A stretch of DNA of 64,000 bases from Elephas maximus indicus (taxonomy: Eukaryota; Chordata; Mammalia; Proboscidea; Elephantidae), in NCBI RefSeq assembly GCF_024166365.1, contig NC_064819.1, positions 153,022,293 to 153,086,292 of the forward strand, written 5' to 3'. Under the pieces are notes generated by a model. It saw nothing but the letters and a program-made list of their open reading frames with translations, did no database searches and was not told where the DNA came from. Of the stretch, positions 27,101-36,034 are shown piece by piece (the first letter of the stretch is position 1; each line of letters starts with the position of its first letter). A program made the position numbers and the translations under genes.

Positions 27101-30100
27101 AGAGATCAGAAAACTGCTTCATTCATTCTGAAAGGTTAATGAAATACATGGAATAAAATATATCAATAAATCATATTAAGTACATCAATAATGACTCAAG
27201 ATAATAAAAAGGCAATTTTAAAGAGTGTGTCATCAATGTTAAAGTATTAAAATTTATCAAAGAATATGGAGATAGAAACTAACCTCTAAAGGCTGTGCAT
27301 GGTAGTGATCTGTTGGATCTTTCAATTCTGCCGCTTCTTTCATTAAACGTTTAACAGCTGAAATCAAATTCATAAGATGGAAACACTTAAAATATACTTT
27401 TCCAAGTAAGTGATTAGCATGGATTTACAAGCCTAATAAAAAAGTTCCCACTTCAACAAAAAATGCATAGAGGACTAGTTCAACCCAGCGTATGGCAAAG
27501 GTTTAATGACAAGATAAAAGCAATAAAGGAGGGACTAAGGAAACACTCACCAGGGATTAGAAGAATGACATATTTTGAAAAGTTACATACGGAGCCCAGG
27601 TGGCATAGTGGTTAAGAGCTCAGGCTGCTAACCCAAAGGTCAGCAGTTCGAGTCCACCAGCTGCTCCTTGGAAACCCTATGGGGCAGTTCTACTTACTCT
27701 GCCCTGTAGGGTCACTATGAGTTGGAATCAACTTGAAACCAACAGGTTTGGTTTTTGGTTTATACAGTGAAACCTGTGAAAGCCAGAATTTGACAGGACT
27801 GCCTTGTTTTCTTGGATCTCACAAGGTTTCCACCTTTGACAGGGTGCAGTCTTACTCCTTTTCTATTGCTCCTTTTAGTGGAAAATATTTGAGTTTTCAT
27901 TCTCTGACAGGTTTCCACTTTCCACAGGTTCTGGCTTTTGCAGGTTTTACTGTATATACTTCCCATGTGGCAGCACTTATCTAAATGCTTTACAAATAAA
28001 GACTTATTTAATCCTCAAAGCAACCCTGTGAGATAGGTACTACTTTTATTCCCACTTTCCAGGTGAGGAAACTGAAACATGGAGGTTATGTAACTTATCC
28101 AAGGTCACAGAGCTAGCTAATGACATGCCTGGATTCTAACACACTTTCCTGATAATATTCAACTCTAGCTGACACAACTCAACCTTATTATAATTCGGTG
28201 CCTATATCTAAGCAGCTGAGAATTACTGAAGGGAAGAAAAAAAAAATCACAGAAGCTGGCATATCAATGCCCTTATGAAGTCATTATCAACAACCTCTAC
28301 TGGGACACAATGCCACCCAATGTTCCTACATTTCTCCAGTAAGCCCACCAGCCCACTCTCTCCACCTAACGCCCTAAAACTATTTCACCTTACTTCTCAG
28401 AGCCCTGTGGTACAGTGGTTAAGAGCTTGGCTGCTAATGAAAAGGTCAGCACTTTGAATTCACCAGCCACTCCTTGGAAACCCTATGTGGGCACTTCTAC
28501 TCTGTCCAGTAGGGTCGCTATGAGTTGAAATTGGTTTGATGGCAATGGGTTCAATTTTTTTGGTACTCACTTCTCATCTCTCCTCTCTTCCCCTCTTTCA
28601 GTTAATGGCACCGCCTTTCATTTCCATAATAAATCATTGTTCCCAGTAGTGCACTCAAGTATCTATTACAATCTACAAGCCTATCTATACTTGCACCCTC
28701 TCTCCTCCCCTATTGGTTCTCAAAGGCCAATCCTTTGATAAGTGCTCTGGATACCAGATCCTCTCAACTCAAGCATTAGGGACTCTGCTACAATAGTGTC
28801 GGGATACTGGAGTGGAATAGCAAAGCCAGGGAAAAGTCAGGTAGCCCAAGGCTCCTGAGACTCTGCTTGAAAACTACGATGTAGTTCGACAATGGCTGTA
28901 AGAGAGGTATCCACTGGATGTTGAGAGGACCACCTAGGCACCCAACCTGAGAGGGTGTCAGGTACTGACATTTGGAAAAAAGGCAGTCAGTAGGAATTAC
29001 CTAGGTGGTTATGTGAGCAGGCAGAGGGAACAAGAAAAGTAAAATGTGTGGAGGCACAGGTTGGAATGTTATGGGGAAAGAAGTTAATTGAGAAGCACCT
29101 CACACACATATACAACCAGAAGAGTTGTTTTTATCTGGGCTTTTGCATAAAATTTCATCTTAATCAAGGATTCTTAGGCTTAAAAAAAAAAAAGGTTCCT
29201 AGGTTGCTATCCTATTTCCTAATTATTAATATTTTTTTCTATCTCTTATTCTGAAATGTCTTTTGCAGCAGATTTGCCCAATGCAATGCATCGTTTGATT
29301 TCTTGACTGCTGCTTCCATAGGTGTTGATTGTGGATCCAAATAAAATGAAATCCTTGACAATGTCAATCTTTTCTCCATTTATCTGCTGCTAAAGACCTT
29401 TTTAAAGTGTTAAAAAGCAAAGCACCTGACCCAAGCCAGTGTTTTCAATTGCCTCATACACGTGCAAAAACTGGGCAATGAAAAAGACCAAAGAATTGAT
29501 GCCTTTGAATTATGGTGTTGGCAAAGAATACCGAATATACCACGAACTGCTAGAAGAACAAACAAATCTGTCTTGGAGGAAGTACAGCCAGAATACTCCT
29601 TATAGGCAAGGATGGCAAGACTTCATCTCCCACACTTTGGACATATTATTAGGAGGGACCAGTCCCTGGAGAAGGACATCATGCTTGGTAAAGTGGGCAG
29701 TCAGTGAAAAATAGGAAGACCCTCAAAGAGATGGATTGACACAGTGGCTGCAACAATGGGTTCAAGCATAGCAAGATCATGAGGACGGTGCAGGATCAGG
29801 CAGTGCTTTGTTCTGTTGTATACAGGGCCACTATGAATCAAAACTGACTCCAAGGCACCTAACAACAACAATTCTGAAACTAAGTAAGCCCCTCTAGGCA
29901 AAGACATTGTTTACTTGATCATCAAATATTTACTAAGCTCCTATTATGTGCTAGGTGATACAGCTACAACTGTAAACAAAACACAGTTACAGTCTAGAGG
30001 GTGGGCAGTTAACACAAAACAGCATGATAAATGCTCTATTAGAAACATGTACATACTGAGACACCATCTCCCCAAGTACTAGACACTAGGCTTTGTTCAA

Positions 30101-33100
30101 TTCTGGGTTTCACTCAATTCTTTGAACACACTCAACCTTCTCTCTACTCCAGGCCTTCATATATACTGTTTCCTTAGCCTGGAAGGCTGTCCTGTCCCCA
30201 TCCCCAACACCTCATCATCTAGATTGGTTCCTGTTGCCGTTGTTGTTGACTGCCATCAAGTCACCCTTAACTCAACAGAACAAAGCGCCGCCTGATCCTG
30301 TACAATCCCTGTGATTGGCTGCAGATCGGACTGCTGTGATCCATAGGGTTTTTACTGGTTGAAGCCTTTCTTTGTAGTCCATCGTAGTCTGGACGCTCTG
30401 CTCAGCATCAAAACAACATGGGAGCGAGCCCTCACTGACAGGTGATGGCTGCACATGAGGTACACTGGCCAGGAATCAAACCAAGATCTCCCTTGTGAAA
30501 GGTGAGAATTCAACCACTGAATCACTACGCCTCCTGCTGGCTCCTACCAAACCTTTAGCTTCCCTTGTCCACCCTCAAGAGGAATGACCAGAGATTCCTA
30601 TCAGGACAGATAATAAAAATCCCTGAGGAATATTGGGAAGAGGGTGGAGATCAGGAATTTGCCCTCTAAATGCCCCCATATTATTCTAGTGGTCGGTCAG
30701 TTTTAGAAACCACTGATCTAGAAACTAGGTTAAATCCCTGTCTTAGTTATCTAGTGCTGCTTTAACAGAAATACCACAAGTGAATGGCTTTACAAACATT
30801 AGAGATTTATTCTCTCACAGTCTAGGAGGCTAGAAGTCTGAATTCAGGGTGCCAGCTCCAGGGGAAGGTTTTCCCTCTCTGTCAATTCTGGGGGAAGGTC
30901 CTTGTCATCAATCTTCTCCTGGTCTAGGAGCTTCTGAGTAAGGATCTTAAAGGGCATGCTCTGCTCCTTTCTTGGTGGGATGAGGTCCCTCTTCTCTCTG
31001 CTTGCTTCTGTCTTTTATATCTCAAAAGAGATTTACTCAAGATACAACCTAATCCTGTAGATTGTGTCCTGCCTCATTGAGACAGATAGGGCTAATTATG
31101 TGTGGCTGAACAAAAGAGCTTTTAAAAGATTATCATCTAGAAGTTCGGTAAATAAGAACCACACCCTATCGTGAGACAGAGAGGGTTAACTGTGCTGATG
31201 GAACAAAAGAGCTTTTAAAAAGACTACCATCTAGAAGCTGGGTAAACAGGAATCCACCCTGTCAACATGAGATAGGATTGGGGCAGCTATCTCCTTCTGA
31301 GTGTCTTTCTAGTCCCTTCCTCCTTTGCAGGCTCCCTATGTGCAGAGGAACAGAGTGTGACTGCTGTTTGACCTTCCTTAGCCCTCTGAAGATGGCAAAG
31401 GTGGCGATGTAGCGCCGATGGTCAAGTGCGCTTGCGCTATATCCCATAATAAGTGGCACCAAGGGCTGCCAAGAGGACTCCATCTTGAATGTCAGCCAGT
31501 TCCATCTTGAATGTCAGCCGGTTCCATCTTAGATTCCAGATGTGCATGCAACCTAATTAACATACACTGCCATTCTGAGAAGTACCCGCCCCTTGAAAGA
31601 AGCCCACTAAATATTCATTACTCTGTTGTCTCCACTGAACCCATAAAAGCCCTAGCCTTGCTTCCCTTCTCGAGTCAGTCTTTTGGAGAGGCTTAGATCC
31701 CCCTGACTCCTTTTGCTTGACTCAAGCAAAATAAAGCTTGCTGAAGATAAAGTTTGTCTTTCATGTATTCTTACTTTTTGTGTATTCTTACTAGGGAAAA
31801 GACAAGGACCTTTTGTGTCAGATTGGCAATTGCTAACATCATTACCATAACTGCCTCTAACCCTGCCTCACTAACTTCATAGAGGTTAGGATTTACAACA
31901 CATAGGATAATCACAACAGATCACAAAACAGAGGACAACCACACAGTACTGGGAATCAAGGCCTAGACAAGTTGACACACATTTTTGGGGGGGACACAAT
32001 TCAATCCATAACAATCCCTTTGCTAAATGTCCTCATAACACACCATACTTCATCTTTTATAAAATTTGCTTCACTTTAATTACTTGTTTAACATCTGTCC
32101 TTTCCACCAAAAAACAGTACCGTGTATTATCTACTTCACTGCACACAAAAAGCACTTAATATTTGTTGAATTGGATTTTACTATCCTCCCCCAACAAATC
32201 TCTTCCCAAGGATCTGATTAAAGGCAATGGTTTTCAAGCTTATTTGACAAAAAGACAAAAACCTTTGTTCAAAGAAAAGCTTAAAGCGAACCCCAATGTA
32301 AAACAGATAAACAGGGCTGTTTAGTTGAAGAGGCCAGTATGGAAAGGCTGCAGGCGATTTACTCCCCTTCCATCTACTTTATTCCTAAAGTGGCCCAAGG
32401 AATACAGATTGAAAACCCAAAGCCACATACAAATATTATTTAATATGATTAGGAATACTTAGGAATACATTAAACCATAGACACTGTTAAATAGTTTGGC
32501 TGCTGTCAGCAATCAAAGACGCCAAGGAAACTGTTCTTCCATCACTCCTCATCAGCTGGCTGAATACAACCATGATTAAGCTGAGGGGTCAGATTTTATG
32601 TCATTTCATACCCTCAACACATTTTCTCTGCCTCTTCCCCACCCAGTTCATTTCCACAGAGCAGAAGAAAATAAACACCCAATAGTTGTACCTGGGAATT
32701 AAGAGAAATATATTAAAGAGTGAGAATTTGCTATAAGAATGTACCAACCCTACAGAGGGATAATCATTGGCTCAACAGCTAAAATGCTAACTTTATGAGT
32801 TCATAGGCCACATAGGTACACACCATGTAAGAGCTAAAGCCACATGGACAAGCAGAATGTGAGATATGACTAGTGTTTTCACAATCTGTTTTTTCTGAAA
32901 TAAGATATATTATGAATCCTTTACTGAAAAAGAACATGGACTTTGATTTAAGAAATAATACCAGAGTCATTATTCTCTGTCCTTGAGCATAGAAAATGTG
33001 ATCCAGCTGGAACTGGGCTCACAAGGAGACAGCAACCGGGCCCTGAGGTATAAAATATCTTTCAGGTAACTTCTGCATAAGACAGAACACAAAAGAATTT

Positions 33101-35928
33101 CCACTCTTATCTTTTTCTATTAACATTTAGTGAATAGAAAATTTGCTGGACCAATGAAGACCCTCCTGACTGTTGTTACTGAAATCTGTAAACACACAGT
33201 TTCTAGCCAATCCGTGAAAGGGTGAAGCTTTCAATGATTTTGTCCATTTCGTAGCGTTAATATATACTGATGACTCTAATATTTCATTGGACTCGGGCAG
33301 ACATGCCTGTGGCAGCGTGATTGTCTGTTTTCCCATTCTTGCCTATTCTGTAATATTCTCTGGACTTGGGCAGACATGACTGGCAGCATGCTTGCCAGGA
33401 ATATCAGGATGAGATACAAGTTTGGGGGGCTGGAGAAGAAACTGATAAGTTTGGTTTTATACTTTATAGAGATCTTTTTTGACCTGGTGGAAGACGTTGG
33501 GTCACCAGTAAGCTCTATGTATCTATAGCTTAGGAGAAGGGTCTGAGTTGGCCATTAAAACTTGAGAATCATTAGCATGAAGGTGTGGTTGACTCCAAGG
33601 GCAAGAATGGATCACTCCTAGGTTTCTGGTGAGGTGGTGCATACCAATCTCTTACACTCCTATCACCTACTGCACGCCAATAGTCCCCTTTTGAGGAAAG
33701 CTGCCAAAGAAGGTTCTTTATACATAGGTCTCCTTACTTATGAGACCCTACAATCTTTGGCCATATGCTAGCACACTGGCCTTTCATCAGTTATCTGTAT
33801 TGTTTTAACTTAATTTTCCCATCCATACCTCTTAAGACCACATCAGATGGAGAGGAAAAGGGTTATATCTGTTACCTTGTACTGTGTTTTTAATCACCCC
33901 TTTTTCACATAGGCATTACTCGAAAATATCATAGCACGGAGGACCACAAAGGAAGGAAGCGTTTTTACCATGCCTCCTAGCATTTTCAAGAAGGCCCATA
34001 CCTCATCCAATTCACCTTCTCTATGAACTCCAAATGTGCCACACGATAACAACAAAAATTATTTTAATTATTTTCTTTTTTACAACAGCAACACTACCTT
34101 TGAGGAAATGAAACCAAAAGGAGGAAACAATGTATTACACAGTAAGAAGCACGTCAACCAAAGCTTAGCCAGCTAAGGACAGGTCATATACTTTGGAGAT
34201 GTACAAAATTCCAGACAATTTAAAAAGCTTATCATCATAATCTCGAGTATGATAACCTATCAAAACTAAGCAATGCCTTCTGACAATTTCTTCAGAACCT
34301 ACCAGTTATTCATTCCAAACCACAAACCACTCACATTTTCATTACTCTCTAGACATTCCACTAAGGACCTCTACTGTCCTAAGGAACTTAGGGTACCATG
34401 TGACCAAGGAGTTGCCAAAGATTTTTACCCAAATAGTTTTATTCAAATCTACCACAGTCTAAATAATTCAGTCCTTCTACATCTAACCTTAAAATTATGC
34501 TTTCCCTCTTTCTCTTTGCTCTCTGTCCTCTTAAGCAATGTGAACAAACTGAAATTTAATTGTATAAATTTATTTCTTGGCAAACCCAAAGCCTTCACCA
34601 GAATTTTAAGAGTCTAGGACCCCGAAAAGGTTATGACCAGTTCTACACACTGGGTCACCGAAGGATATTTCTTAAGCTGGATAGCACTCAGGCTAAGAAA
34701 GCTTTGCTCAGTCAATAAGCCTCAGGCTTTTCTGGAGTCTTTGTATATTCAGAAGGATCAAAAATAATAGTAATAATAAGAGTCCAACGTCAACTCTTTC
34801 CATAAGGATGCTAGTCTTGCTAATTCCTACCGGAGAGCAGTTTTTTTCTCTGAAAGGAAAAAATGAGAAGTAACAAGAGTTGGACACACCATCACTAATA
34901 TCCTAGGATTTACCTTTCAGAGCTAGCTAAACTGTGGCATTCCCCCCTCCTCACAACTTTATCAAGGTACAGACAGACTCAAAGAAAAAACCAAACCAAA
35001 CCCAGTGCCATCGAGTCGATTCCAACTCATAGCGGCGACCCTATAGGACAGAGCAGAATCGCCCCACAGGGTTTCCGAGCAGCGCCTGGCGGATTCGAAC
35101 TGCCGACCCTTTGGTTAGCAGCCGTAGCACTTAACCACTGCACCACCAGGGTTTCCGATAGACTCAATGCCACCTCTGAAACAGTGATTCATTCCAAATC
35201 TGCCTTAATCTGGGAATGCTGGTTACTTTTCCTGCATCTTTATATGCATCAGGAAAGAATTTGAGGCTCGGATTGTTTGTGCTGCTTCTGTAAATGAAAC
35301 AGGAGCATTAAACATAGGAACAAAAAACTAGACTGAATACAAATAGATCATCAGTTTGGCAAAATCATGATTAGCTCTGAAGTGCGTGGTTGAACTAGCT
35401 TTCTAGCTCTTCAGTTAACTAGCTTAGTGCATAACATCTCCTCTATATCTGTAATTCTATCCGCCCCAAAGGCTGCAAACAGGATATTTAAACAACCAAA
35501 TCCTCAAGTGTCGGTAAGTCAAATAGCTAATAAAATCCGGTGTTCAGGGTGCACGTAAGAGAGGGAGCTGTTAACTATTACTCACGAACACCACCTCTAC
35601 ACCTGTTCTTGGGGATGACTTTATGATACAGCGCTACCAGACGAAGATGAGAAAAAGGAGAGTCCCGGTGGTACGAGGCGGTGGCCAGTCCCCGGGCTTG
35701 ACAGCCGGTGCCTCCCCGCCCTGCGGCCTGCACCTCCCTGGCAGGCGGCGGCCTCGCGTAGAGCGCGAAGCCGGGAGCGGAGCTGCGAGTGACGGCGGAC
35801 ACGAGGGGACCGCGGCCCTGGTTCTCGGAGTCCAGGATCACTCCACCCTCCCCGGTCCACCCTGCCCAAGCTGCCCGCAGCCTCCTGCCCTGCTCACCCG
35901 GACTCTTCAGGTTGTAGCGGGTCTCCAT
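11843..35928 (-). CDS. UBE2J1: UBE2J1, ubiquitin-conjugating enzyme E2 J1 (complete, 8 coding exons)
   Basis: UBE2J1 (Ubc6e, NCUBE1) is a tail-anchored E2 of the endoplasmic reticulum membrane. It transfers ubiquitin to misfolded proteins in ER-associated degradation, working with the HRD1 complex. Eight exons on the minus strand (35898-35928, 27284-27357, 26238-26369, 23509-23593, 23124-23229, 18083-18212, 16885-17004, 11843-12121) join in phase to 957 nt, encoding 318 residues plus stop, the length of the human protein. Every junction is AG...GT. The UBC fold covers about residues 10-160, with active-site Cys91 in KKICLSISGHHPETW. A Ser at 184 (RQISFK) matches the known phosphorylation site. 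A low-complexity linker follows, then a hydrophobic anchor (SAVLIVILTLALAALIF) and a short luminal tail ending IFDFEL. No frameshift or missing key residue is seen. Confidence 0.97.
13995..14180 (+). mobile_element. MIR-like SINE
   Basis: The MIR core is recognisable (GTAACCTTAAGGAAATTACT, CCCTCATCTGTAAAACGAGG, GTGAGGATTAAATGGGATAA). Confidence 0.75.
15778..15930 (+). mobile_element. AfroSINE, 5' truncated long variant
   Basis: Starts in the tRNA-like B-box region (CATTCGAACCCACCAGC). It carries the GAGAAAGATCTGGCAGGCTG middle segment and ends CAACGGCAATGGG. Confidence 0.85.
16330..16465. repeat. Old repeat with palindromic CCACATGTGGCT motif
   Basis: GCCACTAGCCACAGGTGGCT and CCACATGTGGCTAGC arms flank an AT-rich middle. 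It resembles a widespread mammalian DNA-transposon fossil; the family is not assigned. Confidence 0.4.
16885..17004 (-). CDS. UBE2J1: UBE2J1 coding exon 7
   Basis: It encodes residues 187-226 of the linker (AEVNSSGKAITESDLNHSFS, then LNDLQDDIPTTFQGATPSTS). It is 120 nt, phase 0 at both ends. The acceptor is TTATAG|GC and the donor TCG|GTATGG. The Ser/Thr/Asp-rich composition suggests a flexible cytosolic linker. Confidence 0.96.
17473..17683 (-). mobile_element. AfroSINE, long variant
   Basis: Antisense copy from ACCAAAGCAAACCTGTTGTC to GTTACCAGGGCTCC, with the CTGGAAGCAGACAGCCACAT middle segment of the long variant. It lies in UBE2J1 intron 6, sense to the gene. Confidence 0.9.
18083..18212 (-). 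CDS. UBE2J1: UBE2J1 coding exon 6
   Basis: It completes Lys143 and encodes SQDFCCEGCGSAMKDVLLPL and on to RQISFK (residues 144-186), with a Cys-rich segment and Ser184. It is 130 nt. The acceptor is TACCAG|AT and the donor AAG|GTACTA. Confidence 0.97.
18380..18543 (-). mobile_element. AfroSINE
   Basis: Antisense copy ending CACTGCACCACCAGGGCTCC. It lies 168 bp upstream of UBE2J1 exon 6, in gene-sense orientation. Confidence 0.9.
18640..19835 (+). mobile_element. L1 3' part (ORF2 end and 3' UTR)
   Basis: Old L1 sequence (AACTCAACAAAAAGACAACC, ATGGAATATTATTCACCC, GACATGGATGAACCTTGAAA) running to an A-rich tail at about 19835. Decayed, non-coding. Confidence 0.85.
20090..20655 (+). mobile_element. 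Retroposon 3' end with poly-A
   Basis: It resembles an L1 3' UTR: ATCAATGTCACTGAATTCTA, TGTAGAAATTGTTGAATTGG, then AATAAA and a poly-A tail. The 5' boundary is approximate. Confidence 0.6.
20764..21210 (-). mobile_element. Retroposon 3' end, L1-type (antisense)
   Basis: Starts with poly-T. The reverse strand has TTTGCTCTGTAAACCTTCAT near the tail, matching the end of the copies at 1-666, 6497-7236, 37627-37720 and 41402-42115. Confidence 0.65.
21278..21441 (-). mobile_element. AfroSINE
   Basis: Antisense copy with CTGGTGGATTCGAACTGCTG and AAGCCACCAGGG ends. Confidence 0.9.
22301..22358 (+). mobile_element. AfroSINE 3' piece
   Basis: Only the tail remains, CGTATGAGTTGGAATCCACT then CGACGGCAACGG and T-rich DNA. 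It is inserted in the RTE fragment. Confidence 0.75.
22382..22546 (+). mobile_element. AfroSINE in RTE
   Basis: Full copy flanked by AAGTGTGATGT duplications (22371-22381 and 22547-22557). The RTE sequence continues past it. Confidence 0.95.
23124..23229 (-). CDS. UBE2J1: UBE2J1 coding exon 5
   Basis: It completes Ile108 and encodes RTALLAIIGFMPTKGEGAIG, then SLDYTPEERRALAK, with a split Lys143. It is 106 nt. The acceptor is TTTCAG|TA and the donor AA|GTAAGT. This is the C-terminal part of the UBC domain. Confidence 0.97.
23509..23593 (-). CDS. UBE2J1: UBE2J1 coding exon 4 (active-site Cys91)
   Basis: It encodes residues 80-107, including GKKICLSISGHHPETWQPSW with catalytic Cys91. It is 85 nt (28 codons plus one base). 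The acceptor is CCTAAG|GC and the donor GTA|GTGAGT. The intron to exon 5 is only 279 nt. Confidence 0.97.
24148..24317 (+). mobile_element. AfroSINE
   Basis: GGAGCCTTAGTGGCGCAGTG to CAATGGGTTTGGTTTTTGG. Contains a short internal duplication (GGTCACTATAGGGTTACTGT). Confidence 0.9.
24835..25045 (-). mobile_element. MIR-like SINE
   Basis: Antisense MIR core (GATGAGAAAACTGAATTTCA, GGTCTACTGGCTCTAACACC, CCACTACACCAC). Confidence 0.65.
25520..25690 (-). mobile_element. MIR-like SINE
   Basis: Antisense core with AATGAGCTAAGTGCTATTAC and GATGAGGAAACTAAG. Confidence 0.6.
25728..25929 (-). mobile_element. AfroSINE, long variant
   Basis: Antisense copy from GTGCCACTGAGTCAATTTCG to GTTGTACCACCAAGTCTCC. 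A further MIR-like piece (25930-26045) follows it. Confidence 0.88.
26238..26369 (-). CDS. UBE2J1: UBE2J1 coding exon 3
   Basis: It encodes residues 36-79, starting DNLFEWHFTVRGPPDSDFDG and including the LPPEYPMKPPSI loop typical of E2 enzymes. It is 132 nt, phase 0 at both ends. The acceptor is ACTCAG|GA and the donor ACG|GTAAGA. Confidence 0.97.
26770..26960 (-). mobile_element. MIR-like SINE
   Basis: Antisense MIR pattern ending CATTTTACAGATGAGAAGGC. Confidence 0.55.
27284..27357 (-). CDS. UBE2J1: UBE2J1 coding exon 2
   Basis: It encodes the end of Ala11 and then VKRLMKEAAELKDPTDHYHA followed by QPLE (residues 12-35), the first helix of the UBC fold. The acceptor is TTTCAG|CT and the donor GAG|GTTAGT-like. 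The exon is 74 nt and closes in phase 0. Confidence 0.96.
27591..27762 (+). mobile_element. AfroSINE
   Basis: CGGAGCCCAGGTGGCATAGT to GGTTTGGTTTTTGG, in UBE2J1 intron 1. It abuts the TIR element at 27765. Confidence 0.9.
27765..27952. mobile_element. Small TIR DNA transposon (Tigger/pogo-like MITE)
   Basis: A 188 bp element whose ends are imperfect inverted repeats. The left end is CAGTGAAACCTGTGAAAGCC and the right end reads, in reverse, CAGTAAAACCTGCAAAAGCC. TA dinucleotides flank it (27763-27764 and 27953-27954). It has no coding capacity. TIR length and TA target fit the Tc1/mariner-pogo superfamily. Confidence 0.75.
27990..28140 (-). mobile_element. MIR-like SINE
   Basis: Antisense MIR core (CAACCCTGTGAGATAGGTAC, GGTGAGGAAACTGAAACATG, CCAAGGTCACAGAGCTAG). 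Confidence 0.75.
28399..28562 (+). mobile_element. AfroSINE
   Basis: CAGAGCCCTGTGGTACAGTG to GGCAATGGGTTCAATTTTT, with ACTTCTCA on both sides. Confidence 0.88.
29257..29870 (+). mobile_element. RTE LINE 3' copy with 5' inversion (twin priming)
   Basis: The first part (to about 29390) is RTE sequence in reverse; the rest is RTE in sense, ending CACCTAACAACAACA. The two parts meet at the shared CTGCTGC-AAAGAC segment. Perfect ATTCTGAAA duplications flank the whole (29248-29256 and 29871-29879), so it is one insertion event. Confidence 0.88.
30230..30540 (-). mobile_element. tRNA-derived SINE with RTE tail
   Basis: In reverse, a tRNA-like head (GATTCAGTGGTTGAATTCTC, GGTTTGATTCC) leads to a body and a tail AACAACAACGGCAACAGG. 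Head sequence differs from the main AfroSINE type. Confidence 0.8.
31078..31267 (+). repeat. 94 bp tandem duplication in LTR U3
   Basis: Two diverged units start TGAGACAG at 31078 and 31172, both containing ACAAAAGAGCTTTTAAAA and CATCTAGAAG. Such repeats are usual in retroviral U3 enhancers. Confidence 0.8.
31480..31530 (+). repeat. 22 bp tandem repeat in LTR
   Basis: CCATCTTGAATGTCAGCC followed by AGTT, then again with GGTT, then a partial CCATCTT (units at 31480, 31502 and 31524). Confidence 0.85.
34983..35159 (-). mobile_element. AfroSINE, near consensus
   Basis: Antisense copy with few changes from the common sequence and several intact CpGs (GCGGCGACC, GGCGGATTCG). AGACTCAA duplications flank it (34975-34982 and 35160-35167). 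It looks young. Confidence 0.93.
35898..35928 (-). CDS. UBE2J1: UBE2J1 coding exon 1
   Basis: It encodes METRYNLKSP plus the first base of Ala11. The ATG sits in a strong context (GCC before it, G after it) inside the CpG island. The donor is CCGG|GTGAGC at 35897. A longer open frame upstream begins only at a GTG, so it is not used. Confidence 0.95.
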
Positions 35929-36015
35929 GGCGGGTCGATGGCCCGGCTCCGGCCTCACGGCCAGCCACCGTCTCCTCTCCGCGCCGCCGCTGCCCTACTC
36001 TCAGCGCGGCTCGGG

Positions 36016-36034
36016 CCAATGGGCCGGACCCAGG
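36016..36034 (+). promoter_or_regulatory. CCAAT box with ERSE-like spacing
   Basis: CCAAT is followed after exactly nine bases by CCAGG. The ER stress response element is CCAAT-N9-CCACG, so this has one mismatch in the second half. It lies 88-106 bp upstream of the ATG. The CCAAT half on its own is a plausible NF-Y site. Confidence 0.35.

Larger units (their letters stand above)
31078..31838 (+). mobile_element. Endogenous retrovirus solo LTR (gammaretrovirus-like)
   Basis: A 761 bp unit begins TGAGACAG and ends CTAACA, flanked by 4 bp TCAT duplications (31074-31077 and 31839-31842). It contains a TATA-like CATAAAAGCCC, then AATAAAGCTTGCTG as polyadenylation signal, and a U5-like end. The U3 part has a 94 bp direct repeat. 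No internal viral genes are present, so it is a recombination remnant. Confidence 0.85.
30739..32013 (-). mobile_element. MaLR-like LTR, split by an ERV solo LTR
   Basis: Read in reverse it starts TGTTATGGATTGAATTGTGT and ends in CA, like MLT1/MST-type LTRs. ATCCC duplications (5 bp) lie at both ends. About 510 bp remain after removing the insert at 31078-31838. The family assignment is from memory of MaLR consensus. Confidence 0.75.
27358..35897 (-). other. UBE2J1: UBE2J1 intron 1 (8.5 kb)
   Basis: The large first intron carries AfroSINEs, a TIR element, a twin-primed RTE copy and an RTE-tailed SINE. It also holds a MaLR-like LTR with a nested ERV solo LTR, and a near-consensus AfroSINE 0.7 kb from exon 1. 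Between 32014 and 34980 I see no interspersed repeat I can name except an old fragment around 33420-33620. Confidence 0.8.

Noticed and set aside
27733-27984. 83-codon open frame with repetitive residues
   Set aside because: It runs across an AfroSINE tail and the TIR element; the repetition comes from the inverted and internal repeats.
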